A stretch of DNA of 64,000 bases from Sphingobacteriales bacterium TSM_CSS. Its GTDB lineage: Bacteria > Bacteroidota > Bacteroidia > Chitinophagales > UBA2359. A model generated the notes under the pieces. It was not told where the DNA came from. It searched no databases and saw only the letters and a list, made by a program, of their open reading frames with translations. Position 1 is the first letter of the stretch. The number at the start of each line of letters is the position of its first letter. Location of the stretch: assembly GCA_002212985.1 (NCBI GenBank), contig NBMY01000071.1, positions 21,305 through 85,304 of the forward strand, given 5' to 3'. Shown piece after piece: positions 1-8,904 of this stretch. The translations under genes and the position numbers were made by a program.

Positions 1-1997
1 ATGGTTCCTTGCCAAAGGTTTCCCTTTGTGTCGGTATAAGAGAGTCCGGTACATTCTGGCGAAATAAAACCATCGGGCTTACCCAGATGCAGTACGCGGG
101 TTTGGCGGGTTTGGTTAAAAAAGGCAATGTCAAAGCGGTCAATTCCGTTTGGAGTTCCCAGCCAGGCATAGTTGTTGCTTATGCTCAAAGATTGCAGGTT
201 GCTGCTGCTTAGTCCGTCGCGCTCGTCAAATTGCATTACCTGCTTTCCGTCAAAGCGCAGCAGTCCGCCTTCGGTTCTAATCATCCAGAGGTTGCCCTGT
301 TGGTCGTGGCACATTTGGGTAACCGTTCCGAAATACTGTGCTCCTCCGGCCAGTCTGAAACTGCCTGTTGATGGGTTGAGCACATAAACCCCCGATGTAG
401 CGGCCACCCAAACGCTGTCGGTTTTGGGGTCAATGGTCAGGCTGTTAATGTTGTTGTAGGGGTTAAAACCATACATGGGGTTCAGGTTGTTGTTGGCGGG
501 GCCTGTAAGTTCGTAGTAGGTAAACTGCCGCCCGCTATACCGGTAAAGTCCGCTGTTGGAGGCAAGCCAGATGTTTCCTTTTTGGTCTTGCTGCAACAGC
601 CCTATGAATTTGTTGAGTGGGTTTTTATCGAAAGCTACCGGGGTAAATCGGGATCCGTCAAATCTGGTCAGTCCGCCGTTGGCAATCCAGATATTTCCAT
701 GCCGGTCTTCAAGAAAGTTGTAAACACTGTTAGAGGGCAGCCCGTTTTGGGTAGTAAATTGCCGGCAGTTGTTGTTTTGGCACAGGGTAATGCCATCATC
801 CTGGTAGCCAATCCAAAGGTGATTTTTTGAGTCGAGCAAGATGGCGTTGGCTTCTTTACCCTGCAGTTCGGCACCGTAACGGTAGTTTAAAAAGGAAAAA
901 CCGCTGTACCGTGCAATGCCGTTTTGAGTAGTAACCCAAATATTGCCTTGCCGGTCTTGCATAATATGGCGCAGCCTGAACCCCTTGCCCGGTCCCATAA
1001 AACCGGCTGTTTCGGTGTCGAGGGTAATAAATTGGTTGTCTTTACGAACTATAAGGCCGTTTTCCGAAATAATCCAGAGGTTGTTTTGGGCATCTGCCAT
1101 CATGTTAGCAATGCGGTTGGTAATCATGCCATCGGCGGTGGTAAAGCGCTTAAAGCAATCGCCGTCGTAGCGGTACAATCCCATTACCGTACCAAACCAG
1201 AGGTTGCCGCTGTTATCGGGCAGCATTACCTGCGTAATGTTTTTTTGCAATTCGGGCGGCAGCAGGGTATTATCGAACCGTTTTCCGTTAAATTGCCATA
1301 TTCCTTCATCGGTTTGCAGCCACCACGCATCTTTATAGCGCACAATCTGATAAACCTGCATGGTGTTTCGCACCTGTTTGCTAAGGTTGGTATAGGTTCC
1401 GTTTTGGTATCGGAGCAACCCCAGTTGAGTGGCTAAATAGGCATTGGCAGAGTCTGCAATCCAAACATCGTAAATATAATTGTCTTTAAGTTGGGCGCTG
1501 TTAAGCAGGGTAAACCGGCTGTTTGGGTGAATCATATCCACTTGTTGGCGGTTATTTTCTACCCAAAGGGGTTCGGTTTGGTCGCGATGAAAATAAATAC
1601 TTCCGGTTCCAAAAACGCGCATTGAGTCGAGAGGGGTAAATTTTCGGCCGTTAAAGGTAAAAAGGCGGCTGTTATCCCATTGCAACGATTTGAACCACAA
1701 CTGCCCCTTGTTGTCTTCGTGTATGCTGCTTATTTGGTAAGAAGTAAGCCCGTCTTTTGTAGTGTAATTTTTAAATGTTTTACCATCAAAGCGGCTTACC
1801 CCGGCGGCAGTACTCACCCACAGGTAGCCTCGGTTATCCTGGTAAAAGGTATAAACTTTAGAGGCGCCCAATCCTTCGTCAACGCCATAGGTTACGGCGC
1901 TGTATTGCTGTGCGTAAACGGTTGCCGGCGCACATGCCAGCAGGTGTAAGGTAAAAAAAATACCAGCCCAAAAGATGGTTAACCGGTTTTGTTTCAT
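1..1997 (-). CDS. Two-component regulator propeller sensor protein (3' end outside window)
   Basis: The reading frame is open from an ATG at 1997 to the window edge: 665 complete codons and no stop. Residues 1-30 form a signal peptide ending ATVYAQQ. The rest is a run of Reg_prop-type propeller blades built on a G-x-[LI]-W-[LVI]-x-T-x-x-G-[LVI]-x-[RF]-[YF] pattern, for example GYLWVSTAAGVSRFDG, GNLWFGTVMGLYRYDG and GNIWLASNSGLYRYSG. In this family, blades form a periplasmic sensor followed by a Y_Y_Y domain, a membrane helix and a histidine kinase, LytTR or HTH output. None of the output part is in the window, so the output type is unknown. Family assignment is secure; ligand and targets cannot be inferred. 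Confidence 0.9.
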   Translation of the reverse strand, partial: MKQNRLTIFWAGIFFTLHLLACAPATVYAQQYSAVTYGVDEGLGASKVYTFYQDNRGYLWVSTAAGVSRFDGKTFKNYTTKDGLTSYQISSIHEDNKGQLWFKSLQWDNSRLFTFNGRKFTPLDSMRVFGTGSIYFHRDQTEPLWVENNRQQVDMIHPNSRFTLLNSAQLKDNYIYDVWIADSANAYLATQLGLLRYQNGTYTNLSKQVRNTMQVYQIVRYKDAWWLQTDEGIWQFNGKRFDNTLLPPELQKNITQVMLPDNSGNLWFGTVMGLYRYDGDCFKRFTTADGMITNRIANMMADAQNNLWIISENGLIVRKDNQFITLDTETAGFMGPGKGFRLRHIMQDRQGNIWVTTQNGIARYSGFSFLNYRYGAELQGKEANAILLDSKNHLWIGYQDDGITLCQNNNCRQFTTQNGLPSNSVYNFLEDRHGNIWIANGGLTRFDGSRFTPVAFDKNPLNKFIGLLQQDQKGNIWLASNSGLYRYSGRQFTYYELTGPANNNLNPMYGFNPYNNINSLTIDPKTDSVWVAATSGVYVLNPSTGSFRLAGGAQYFGTVTQMCHDQQGNLWMIRTEGGLLRFDGKQVMQFDERDGLSSSNLQSLSISNNYAWLGTPNGIDRFDIAFFNQTRQTRVLHLGKPDGFISPECTGLSYTDTKGNLWQGT

Positions 1998-2244
1998 AGT
2001 GGGCAACCTTTGGTTTTTTATTGATTAACCACAACGCAACACAAAAGTGCCGGGTTGGCAGCGGTTATGGCAGTTGGCAAGTTTACCCGGCAAAGCCTGC
2101 CATACAGAACAATAACGCAAAAAAAGCGCTTTTGTGTTGTCAATGCAGTGTCAAAGTATGGGCAAATCGGGTATTATTTGTAACTTTCGGGCTATTGTAC
2201 AGTCAAAAATAATATTTCACCAATCAATAAACCTGTTTTAACAC

Positions 2245-2931
2245 ATGAAGTTACCATTTTTTGCTTTTTGGGCGGTTGCGTTTGCTTCGCTTTTATTTAG
2301 TAATTGCACCATGGCGCAAAACGAAAAACCGGTTCGAACTCTTACTACGGTGAACTGCACCGTTACACAGGTTGCGGGCGAGTACACCTTAGTACCCGAT
2401 GAAGATAACAGCCAACGCTACATGCCCCGCAACCTGGAACTTAAATTCCGGAAAGAAGGATTGAAAGTAGTAGTAAACGGCAATGTATTTGCCATACCGC
2501 CCAATGTGCGCATGATAGGCACCCCTTTTGAAATAACCAAAATTGCGGTGCGCAATACAGAAGCGCCGGTAAAACCCAAAGATGCCGATAAAGGGAAAGA
2601 TGGGCCTAAATTGCAACCCGTATCGGAGGGTAATGCCGAGGTAAAAACAGGGGTAAACTATGCCGAAGTGCAATACACCACCAACCTTAGCAATGTGAAA
2701 GGCACCATTATTAAAATTGACAACACCTATTTAATTGAAACCGGCCCCGGTATGCGCTATATGCTTATGGGCGGCGGACTGCCGGCAGAATTTCAGGTAG
2801 AAAAAACCAAGGTTATTTTTAGCGGGCAAAGCGGCAACCCGCCTGCCAACGTGCGCATGAAAGGCAACCCGCTTAAACTTGCTTCCATTAAAAAAGCCCC
2901 TGTCAAAAAATGGTGGCAGTTCTGGAAGTAG
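2245..2931 (+). CDS. Exported protein with an internal duplication, unknown function
   Basis: 228 residues with an N-terminal signal peptide ending near TMAQ. A Cys at about position 21 (FSNC) is a poor lipobox because N precedes it, so a secreted rather than lipidated protein is more likely. The mature part contains two related modules. Each has a beta-rich stretch ending in a PPNVRM / PPANVRM motif followed by G-[TN]-P and a basic or isoleucine-containing tail (TPFEITKI and NPLKLASIK). A charged Lys/Asp-rich linker near residues 110-125 joins them. The C-terminus is Trp/Lys-rich (KKWWQFWK). I do not recognise a named family. It is monocistronic, with a divergent sensor gene upstream and a convergent VOC gene downstream. 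Confidence 0.8.
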   Translation: MKLPFFAFWAVAFASLLFSNCTMAQNEKPVRTLTTVNCTVTQVAGEYTLVPDEDNSQRYMPRNLELKFRKEGLKVVVNGNVFAIPPNVRMIGTPFEITKIAVRNTEAPVKPKDADKGKDGPKLQPVSEGNAEVKTGVNYAEVQYTTNLSNVKGTIIKIDNTYLIETGPGMRYMLMGGGLPAEFQVEKTKVIFSGQSGNPPANVRMKGNPLKLASIKKAPVKKWWQFWK

Positions 2932-3029
2932 CAACCAATTTAGGTTAACCCCGGTTACACATACTTTTACACCCGGTATTGCGCGCAATATTGGGTGTTT
3001 TGTTTTTACACAGGTTGTTTGCTATTTCT

Positions 3030-3413
3030 TTATTCCCTCGAATGCAGGGCTATTCGGTTGCCTTCGGTATCGGTAAGTAAGGCCATATAGCCGTATTCTT
3101 CCGAAATTTGGGTGCGCGGTTGCAAAATTTTACCGCCTGCCGCTTCTACACGCGCCAGTTCTACGCTTAAATTACCCGATGGAGAGGTAAAATACACCAA
3201 CGTGCCGTTTTCAGATGGGGTGTAGTACTGTGTATGATAGACCAGACTGCCGGGCGAACCCACAGCATTTTCAACCCACGGAAACCAGGCCATTTCAAGC
3301 GGACCCATCAACTGCCGATGTAACTGAAACCCCAATACGGTTTCGTAAAACTTAACTGCGCGGTCCATATTGCGAACCGGAATTTCGAACCAGCCTACTA
3401 CGTTTTTGTCCAT
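3030..3413 (-). CDS. VOC family (glyoxalase/bleomycin-resistance-like) protein
   Basis: 127 residues, a typical single vicinal-oxygen-chelate unit: two beta-alpha-beta-beta-beta modules, the first starting GWFEIPVRNMDRAVKFYE and the second ending MALLTDTEGNRIALHS. The FEIPV start, F-Y-E-x-V-L-G-F helix and terminal DTEGN-x-[IF]-x-L-H-S are the usual landmarks of the small VOC proteins related to lactoylglutathione lyase. These are cytosolic, usually metal-binding enzymes of diverse substrate; nothing here points to one substrate. It stands alone and converges on the gene before it. Confidence 0.88.
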   Translation of the reverse strand: MDKNVVGWFEIPVRNMDRAVKFYETVLGFQLHRQLMGPLEMAWFPWVENAVGSPGSLVYHTQYYTPSENGTLVYFTSPSGNLSVELARVEAAGGKILQPRTQISEEYGYMALLTDTEGNRIALHSRE

Positions 3414-3586
3414 ACCGAAATAATTTTTTTGGTTACACCATAAAAACAGGGCAACTTATGCCTGTAGCGCAGTAAAATGCCTGCCTGACAAATTTGTACG
3501 CACAATTTTACAAATAATGTGTTAAAAAATTTGCAAACAGGGTAAAATGTTATTACCTTCAACCTTAAACAAAATATTTTACTATT

Positions 3587-3925
3587 ATGAAAAAGCACCT
3601 GTTTACCCTTCTTGCGGCGCTCTTACTGCCCGCAATGGCTTTGTTGGCTCAACAAAGCATACACCTTACCGAACCGCCGCCGCCTACCGATGACGGTGTA
3701 AAATTTTACCAGATTTACCTCGAAAAACCCGCACAAGCTATTAAAAACCTGCAATACAAAGACGGCACACCCCTTAACGGCGAATTGTCTGAGGACGGGA
3801 AACGGGTTATCATCAGCAATTACGATAAACGGGCAGGCATAAGTGTTGAAGTTACCTACACCGATGGCCAAACCGAAGAAATAAAACGAAGCCCCTGTTT
3901 TGTTGACCCGGTTGTACCTTTGTAA
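3587..3925 (+). CDS. Small secreted protein, unknown function
   Basis: 112 residues. A strong signal peptide (MKKHLFTLLAALLLPAMALLAQQ) with a likely cleavage after LLAQ leaves about 90 mature residues. These look beta-rich, with a run of three prolines after TE and a single Cys close to the C-terminus (SPCFVDPV). Compact size and a secondary-structure pattern of short strands suggest an Ig-like single domain, but I recognise no family. It is upstream of the PolX-like gene with an 87-nt gap to that gene's chosen ATG, so co-transcription is possible but unproven. Confidence 0.7.
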   Translation: MKKHLFTLLAALLLPAMALLAQQSIHLTEPPPPTDDGVKFYQIYLEKPAQAIKNLQYKDGTPLNGELSEDGKRVIISNYDKRAGISVEVTYTDGQTEEIKRSPCFVDPVVPL

Positions 3926-4012
3926 CCTGCCCAAACTTTTACACCTTGCCCAAATTTGCCGGCAACCCTCTGTTGCCGGCCGGGTTATTTTTTATTTGCA
4001 GACCTACCCCCT

Positions 4013-5671
4013 ATGACCAACAAAAACATGGCCAACACGTTTCGCCTGCTGGCAGAACTAATGGAATTGCACGGCGAAAACCCTTTTAAAATAAGGTCTT
4101 ACGAAGTAGCAGCCCGCACCATAGAGCAACAGCCGCAGCCGCTGTCGGCGCTATCGGCACAGCAAATTGAAGACCTGCCGGGCGTGGGTAAAGCCATTGC
4201 CGGCAAAATTTCGGCCCTGCTGCAAACCGGCACCTTCGACCTGCTGGACCGTCTGCTGGCCGTAACGCCGGCCGGCATTACCGAAATGCTGCAAATAAAA
4301 GGATTGGGCCCGAAAAAGGTGAAAATACTGTGGCAAGAACTCAACATTGAAACCGTTGGCGAACTGCTCTACGCCTGTCAGGAAAACCGCCTCCTGCACC
4401 TGAAAGGATTTGGCGAAAAAACACAGGAAAACGTAAAAAAAAGCGTGGAGTATTTTCTGGCAAATGCCAAATACTACCGCTATGCCGATATGGAACCCGA
4501 AGCCTTATACCTGCAACAGGCTTTTGCTCAATTGCCCGATGTGGAGCGGGTAGAACTTACCGGCGCATACCGGCGCAAATGCGAAGTGCTGGAATTTGCC
4601 GACCTCCTTATTGCCGGCAACTGGAGCAACCTGCAAAACTGGTGCAACCAACTGCAAATAATGCTGCTTCATGTGCAGGAGCAAAGCGCCACCGCACAAA
4701 GCGCCACCGGCTTGCCCCTGCAACTGCACAGCGCCACCACTCAAAATTTTGCCTGCCGATTGCTGCAAACCACCGCCGCGCCCGCTCATTGGCAACAACT
4801 GATTGCCATTAAAGAACCCAACCCGCACAGCAACACCGAAACCGATATTTACCAACAACTTGGACTACCCTTTATTGAACCCGAACTGCGCGAAGGCTTA
4901 GATGAAATTGAACTGGCTCGTAAAAACCACCTGCCGCCCCACCTGCTGCGAGTTGAAGACATTACCGGCATTATTCATGCTCACAGCACCTACAGCGATG
5001 GCCGCGACTCGCTGGAAAACATAGCGCGCGCCTGCATGGCATCGGGCTATCTTTATCTGGGCATTTCAGACCATTCAAAAGCAGCGTTTTACGCCAACGG
5101 ATTATCGGAAGCAGCCATTATTCAACAACACAAAGAAATTGACCGCCTTAACCAAACCCTGGCGCCTTTCAGAATATTTAAAGGCATTGAGGCCGACATT
5201 CTCAACGACGGCTCGCTCGACTATAACAACGAGGTGCTGCAAAGTTTCGATTTTGTGATTGCCTCCATACACTCCACCCTGCAAATGACCGAAGAAAAAG
5301 CCATGATGCGCCTCATTCGGGCTATAGAAAACCCGTACACCACCATTTTGGGGCATCTTACAGGCAGGCTGCTGTTATCAAGGGCGGGATATCCGGTCAA
5401 TCATCGCAAAATTATAGATGCCTGTGCTGCCAACAAGGTTATTATTGAAATAAATGCCAACCCCTACCGCTTAGATATTGACTGGCGATGGATACCCTAT
5501 TGCCTTGAAAAAGGCGTGCTGCTCTCCATAAACCCCGATGCGCACAGCACCGCCGGCATAAACGATGTAAAATACGGCGTGTTTGCCGCCCGAAAAGGTA
5601 AGCTTACCAAAGAGCATACCCTTAACACCCGCACACCCGATGAAGTAGCGGGTATTTTTGCCCTAAAATAA
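4013..5671 (+). CDS. polX: PolX-like protein: helix-hairpin-helix + degenerate polymerase palm + PHP domain
   Basis: 552 residues from the ATG at 4013, chosen because the longer frame from 3956 adds an atypical Cys-rich lead. Residues 1-160 are the HhH/DNA-binding 8-kDa-like part with DLPGVGKAIAGKI and IKGLGPKKVKILW hairpins. The palm region around residues 183-203 reads TGAYRRKCEVLEFADLLIAG, where active family X polymerases have G-S-x-R-R followed by a D-x-D pair; the first Asp is replaced. The later catalytic Asp strand is also not evident. From about residue 320 the PHP domain is intact (IIHAHSTYSDGRDS, GISDHSK, KGIEADIL, IASIHSTL, LGHLTGRLL, SINPDAHS), consistent with a metal-dependent 3'-5' exonuclease or phosphoesterase in base-excision repair. 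Polymerase activity is doubtful. The next gene starts 14 nt downstream. Confidence 0.88.
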   Translation: MTNKNMANTFRLLAELMELHGENPFKIRSYEVAARTIEQQPQPLSALSAQQIEDLPGVGKAIAGKISALLQTGTFDLLDRLLAVTPAGITEMLQIKGLGPKKVKILWQELNIETVGELLYACQENRLLHLKGFGEKTQENVKKSVEYFLANAKYYRYADMEPEALYLQQAFAQLPDVERVELTGAYRRKCEVLEFADLLIAGNWSNLQNWCNQLQIMLLHVQEQSATAQSATGLPLQLHSATTQNFACRLLQTTAAPAHWQQLIAIKEPNPHSNTETDIYQQLGLPFIEPELREGLDEIELARKNHLPPHLLRVEDITGIIHAHSTYSDGRDSLENIARACMASGYLYLGISDHSKAAFYANGLSEAAIIQQHKEIDRLNQTLAPFRIFKGIEADILNDGSLDYNNEVLQSFDFVIASIHSTLQMTEEKAMMRLIRAIENPYTTILGHLTGRLLLSRAGYPVNHRKIIDACAANKVIIEINANPYRLDIDWRWIPYCLEKGVLLSINPDAHSTAGINDVKYGVFAARKGKLTKEHTLNTRTPDEVAGIFALK

Positions 5672-5685
5672 CCCCGTTGCCGCCT

Positions 5686-6324
5686 ATGGAGCCTTTGGTG
5701 TACGAATATTTGCATGGTTTTGTTTATAATTGCAACTCCTGCCCCACCCGGTGCGATTCCAAAAGCAAACTCCATTACCGGTTTGCCGCCGATGCAGCTT
5801 TTAGCGAGCGGTTTGAAAAATACCTTATTAACCGCATTAATCAAAACGCCAACCTGCCGTTTACCGCCCAAAAAAACACCCAAGCCGGCTACCCCGATAT
5901 TGCCTTGTACCCAAAAACACCCGGCAGCAACTGTGTGGGCTTTATAGAGGTAAAAGTGCAAACACGCACCTTTATGACCATACAACAACACCTGCCCAAA
6001 GCAAATTTATACCCATCAGAAACCATTGCCCTTAACCAAAGCGACCTGCTGCGGTATTTTGCCATTAAAGAGCAAACACAACTGCCCTTGTTTGTTGCCT
6101 GGGCGCTCCTCAACCGCCCCTGTATTGTAAAAGCAGAAAAGGTGCAGTATTACCATCAGGAAGCAGACCTGCTGCGGCAGGTTTACCAACATTATCAAAA
6201 CCTGCGCCGGTTCAGGCGGCAAAGCGGCGAGGGCGATGTAGTAGATGGGCAACACAAGGGCGTGGTGGTAAACTACCATTTCAGCCTGTCTGAGCTGGTG
6301 CCCGGACTGCCTTTTGGGATTTAA
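5686..6324 (+). CDS. PD-(D/E)XK nuclease-like protein of unknown function
   Basis: 212 residues from the first ATG (5686), 14 nt after the PolX-like stop. A restriction-fold core is visible: GYPDIALYPK (P70-D71) followed about 17 residues later by GFIEVKVQ (E88-x-K90), the PD-(D/E)XK signature with its hydrophobic strands. An N-terminal cluster NCNSCPTRC could bind a metal. The C-terminal half is helical and basic (NLRRFRRQSGE). No standard family name comes to mind. The tight spacing to a PHP/HhH DNA-repair-type gene makes a joint DNA-processing role plausible, but this is inference from position and fold only. Confidence 0.72.
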   Translation: MEPLVYEYLHGFVYNCNSCPTRCDSKSKLHYRFAADAAFSERFEKYLINRINQNANLPFTAQKNTQAGYPDIALYPKTPGSNCVGFIEVKVQTRTFMTIQQHLPKANLYPSETIALNQSDLLRYFAIKEQTQLPLFVAWALLNRPCIVKAEKVQYYHQEADLLRQVYQHYQNLRRFRRQSGEGDVVDGQHKGVVVNYHFSLSELVPGLPFGI

Positions 6325-6330
6325 AAACAA

Positions 6331-6401
6331 ATTCCCCTCCTTTGCAGAAACAGGCAGTTGCAATTAAAAATGCCATGCAACTATTCTGAAAGGAGGGGAA
6401 T
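6331..6401. terminator. Long stem-loop terminator between convergent genes
   Basis: A 13-bp perfect stem (6331-6343 with 6389-6401, ATTCCCCTCCTTT and its complement) continues after a one-base bulge with a 5-bp stem (6345-6349 with 6384-6388). It is capped by a second hairpin, AGTTGCA (6356-6362) with TGCAACT (6376-6382). On the minus strand it is followed by a T-rich run (complement of 6320-6330), so it suits termination of the YceI gene. It also closes the plus-strand nuclease-like gene. Confidence 0.7.
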
Positions 6402-6449
6402 AATCTAAAACCAAAGTATAATGAAAACAGCCTAAATAATTAGCGGTTT

Positions 6450-7139
6450 TTACGGTTTGGCAACTAAGTTAATGCCAATATTTACCTCGGGGTGAATAAT
6501 TTTATTGCCCAGCGATTTGTCTGACTTATAGGTAATACCCCAGTTGGTACGGTCAATGTTAAAATTGGCTTTTGCGGTAAGGCCGGCATCGGTTAAGGCA
6601 ATAGTAGCCGGAAATGTTACGCTTTTGGTTACACCTTTAAGGGTAAGGTTGCCGGTAATGTTGTGGGTGGCAGCAGGTGCGTTGCCTTCGGTTTTAGCAG
6701 CGGCATCGGGCGTTGCCGGTTGTACGGCGGTTATATCAAAACGCGCATCGGAAAATTTGGCTGCATCAAAAAAGTCTTCGCTTTTAAGATGGCTGGTTAA
6801 ATCGTTTCGGTCGCCTTCGTCCATACCTTCATCTAAAACAGCTACAGAGTTCATGTTCATGACAAAACTACCGCTGGCAAGTTGACCGTTGGCAACATTT
6901 ACAGAGCCTTCCGACAGGTTAATGCTGCCATTATGACGGCCCGTTGGTTTGGTGCCAATCCATGTTACCAGACTTTGCTGCACATCAACTTTCATGGCGC
7001 CTTGCCCGGTAGCGCCGGCATTGGCGGGTGTTTGTTGCGGTTCTGCAGTGGTGGCTCTGGGCGCATCTGGTGCCTGAGTGCAGGAAACGGCAAAAACTAA
7101 AACAGTACAAACCAGAACAGAAACAAGTGTTTTTTTCAT
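6450..7139 (-). CDS. YceI family lipoprotein
   Basis: 229 residues. The signal peptide ends in a good lipobox (VFAVSC, lipidated Cys about residue 20), followed by a low-complexity Ala/Pro/Thr linker to about residue 45. The YceI lipocalin-like beta barrel follows: KVDVQQSLVTWIGTKPTGRHNGSI, then SGSFVMNMNSV, SHLKSEDFFDAAKFSDARFDIT, ITGNLTLKGVTKSVTFPA and NIDRTNWGITYKSD. These are hallmark segments of the family, which binds isoprenoid-type lipids in the periplasm. Usual length is about 190 mature residues, matched here apart from the linker and an Ala/Thr-rich insertion at residues 145-162. Monocistronic. Confidence 0.93.
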   Translation of the reverse strand: MKKTLVSVLVCTVLVFAVSCTQAPDAPRATTAEPQQTPANAGATGQGAMKVDVQQSLVTWIGTKPTGRHNGSINLSEGSVNVANGQLASGSFVMNMNSVAVLDEGMDEGDRNDLTSHLKSEDFFDAAKFSDARFDITAVQPATPDAAAKTEGNAPAATHNITGNLTLKGVTKSVTFPATIALTDAGLTAKANFNIDRTNWGITYKSDKSLGNKIIHPEVNIGINLVAKP

Positions 7140-7225
7140 TTCGGTATAATTATTGTTTTTTATGAAATTTCAAATTTTTAAAAGCAATCTCTTATAAATG
7201 AAAAACTGGGCTGTTCGGTTCTTTG

Positions 7226-7254
7226 TTTGGGCATGTTTTTTTGTAGTAAATTTG
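7226..7254 (+). promoter_or_regulatory. Candidate Bacteroidota promoter for the TPR gene
   Basis: The -7 element TAAATTTG at 7247-7254 fits TAnnTTTG. TTTG occurs twice upstream, at 7222-7225 (21-nt spacer) and 7226-7229 (17-nt spacer). A start here would leave a leader of about 110 nt before the ATG at 7370. Confidence 0.45.
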
Positions 7255-7369
7255 CTTGGAATAGGCGCCGACAAGCATATAGTTTAATACTTAATCTAAA
7301 GAATGCAATAAAAATACCCGGCCGTGCGTTTCCAAACCCCCGGATACTGTAAAAAATGTTTTTGTCTTT

Positions 7370-8449
7370 ATGTTTAAACAGATATTGTTAACCGGTTTTA
7401 TGGCTTTGACTACCTTGTGCGCATTTGCTCAAACCGATGCCGAAAAAGCAAGTGCAGAGGAGCGGGAAGCCCTTAAATATATGGACGCGGGCAACTACGA
7501 AAAAGCGGCGGCTTACTATAAAAATGCGCTTAAATTAAACCCCGGCGACCTGAAATACCAGTACGGGCTGGCATTGGCTTTTTACCGTGCCGAGAACTAT
7601 CCTAAAGCCATAGAATTTGCCGAAAAAACCCTGCAAAATAACCCCGATTTGGATTGCTACCGCCTGTTGGGCAACAGCTACGATCTGAACAATGAATATG
7701 AAAAAGGTATGGCAGTATTGCAAAAAGCGTTTGAACGGTTTCCGGGCAATGGCGCCCTTTACTTAGATATGGGCGTTATTGAACTGATACGAAACCACCC
7801 GCAAACAGCTATTGACCACTGGGAAAAAGGCATAAAATCTGACCCCTCTTTTGCCGATAATTATTTTTTGGCAGCACAAACCTATGCCGGGTCTGACCGC
7901 AAAGTTTGGGCGCTTTTGTATGGTGAAGTGTTTATGAACTTAGAGCGTGGCACTGCCCGTTGGGATACCATGAGCCATCTGCTATACAACCTTTACAACG
8001 GCCTGCTTACCGACAGCGCGTATCTGCAAAAAGGAACCCTGGAACTGCCGCGCACCAAAACCAACGGCTTTGAACAGGCACACCTGCGCGTATTTGATAT
8101 TTTGCGCAAAAACGGCATGATGAACCCCGACCGAGCAAAAAAAGCCGATGGAGCTACCAATACCCTTAAACTGATTGGCATGGTGCGCAAAAATTTTATG
8201 GAAATGTGGCTGCAAACCTTTACCCTGCTTTATAGCAATAACCTGTATGCCAACCTGCGCCAAATGATGGACAAAGGCTATCTGGATTCCTATAACAATT
8301 GGATGTTCAGCCCCGTTTGTACCAATGATTTCTTAGAGTGGAAAGCCGGCAACGAAGCAAAATATGCCGATTTTATAAACTGGTTTCTGGAAAACCCGCT
8401 TAAAGTAGATGTAGAAAGCTATTTTGTGCGCCAACAGTACGAAAAATAA
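7370..8449 (+). CDS. Secreted TPR-repeat protein
   Basis: 359 residues. The signal peptide ends at CAFAQ (about residue 20). Tetratricopeptide repeats start at about residue 35: ALKYMDAGNYEKAAAYYKNAL, then the canonical P-G-D-x-x-x-x-Y-G-L-A-x-x-x-Y pattern, AIEFAEKTLQNNP, and further units to about residue 165. The C-terminal half (residues 170-359) is helical, lacks TPR consensus and is rich in aromatic residues; I know no family for it. Likely a periplasmic or surface-attached scaffold. Monocistronic, convergent with the next gene at a 17-nt gap. Confidence 0.82.
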   Translation: MFKQILLTGFMALTTLCAFAQTDAEKASAEEREALKYMDAGNYEKAAAYYKNALKLNPGDLKYQYGLALAFYRAENYPKAIEFAEKTLQNNPDLDCYRLLGNSYDLNNEYEKGMAVLQKAFERFPGNGALYLDMGVIELIRNHPQTAIDHWEKGIKSDPSFADNYFLAAQTYAGSDRKVWALLYGEVFMNLERGTARWDTMSHLLYNLYNGLLTDSAYLQKGTLELPRTKTNGFEQAHLRVFDILRKNGMMNPDRAKKADGATNTLKLIGMVRKNFMEMWLQTFTLLYSNNLYANLRQMMDKGYLDSYNNWMFSPVCTNDFLEWKAGNEAKYADFINWFLENPLKVDVESYFVRQQYEK

Positions 8450-8466
8450 CACTACCGCCCGGCCGC

Positions 8467-8904
8467 TTACCGCTCTTTAAGATAGAGTTTAGCCTGTTCA
8501 AAGTCAATAACCGCTTGCAGGGCAAGCAACACATCGGCACCTAAAATACCTTGCACCTGCACACCGGCCATTTGTTCCAAACGTTGGTTAATATGTTGCA
8601 GGTTAAGTACCGCTACCGGCTGCTGCTTGATACATATGCTGCCTATTTGCAGTTGGTCTGCTACGGCTTCGGTAAATCCTTCGGTTTCGGTGCCGGTGGC
8701 AGAGGTAAGCAATTCGGTATTTTTTTCCAGCGTCAGCCGCAGCGTTTCGGCTGTTTGCAAATCAATACAGGTGGCAGATGCCCCGGTATCGAGCAAAAAC
8801 AGCAAATTGAGGTGGTGTATGGTTATCGGCAGCAACAAATGCCGCGTGGCAATTATCCGCAAATCTATGGCAACGTAAGGCAAAACAGGGTTAAAAGGTT
8901 CCAT
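8467..8904 (-). CDS. Retropepsin-like aspartyl protease family protein
   Basis: 145 residues, one retropepsin-size domain. The catalytic loop is FLLDTGASATCID (D-T-G-A-S), the psi-loop partner region is VQGILGADVLLALQAVIDFEQAKLYL, and I-L-G-x-D is the usual second landmark of bacterial one-domain aspartic proteases. It has no signal peptide, so it would be cytosolic. Substrates of such stand-alone proteins in Bacteroidota are largely unknown. Fold and active-site assignment are firm. Confidence 0.85.
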   Translation of the reverse strand: MEPFNPVLPYVAIDLRIIATRHLLLPITIHHLNLLFLLDTGASATCIDLQTAETLRLTLEKNTELLTSATGTETEGFTEAVADQLQIGSICIKQQPVAVLNLQHINQRLEQMAGVQVQGILGADVLLALQAVIDFEQAKLYLKER

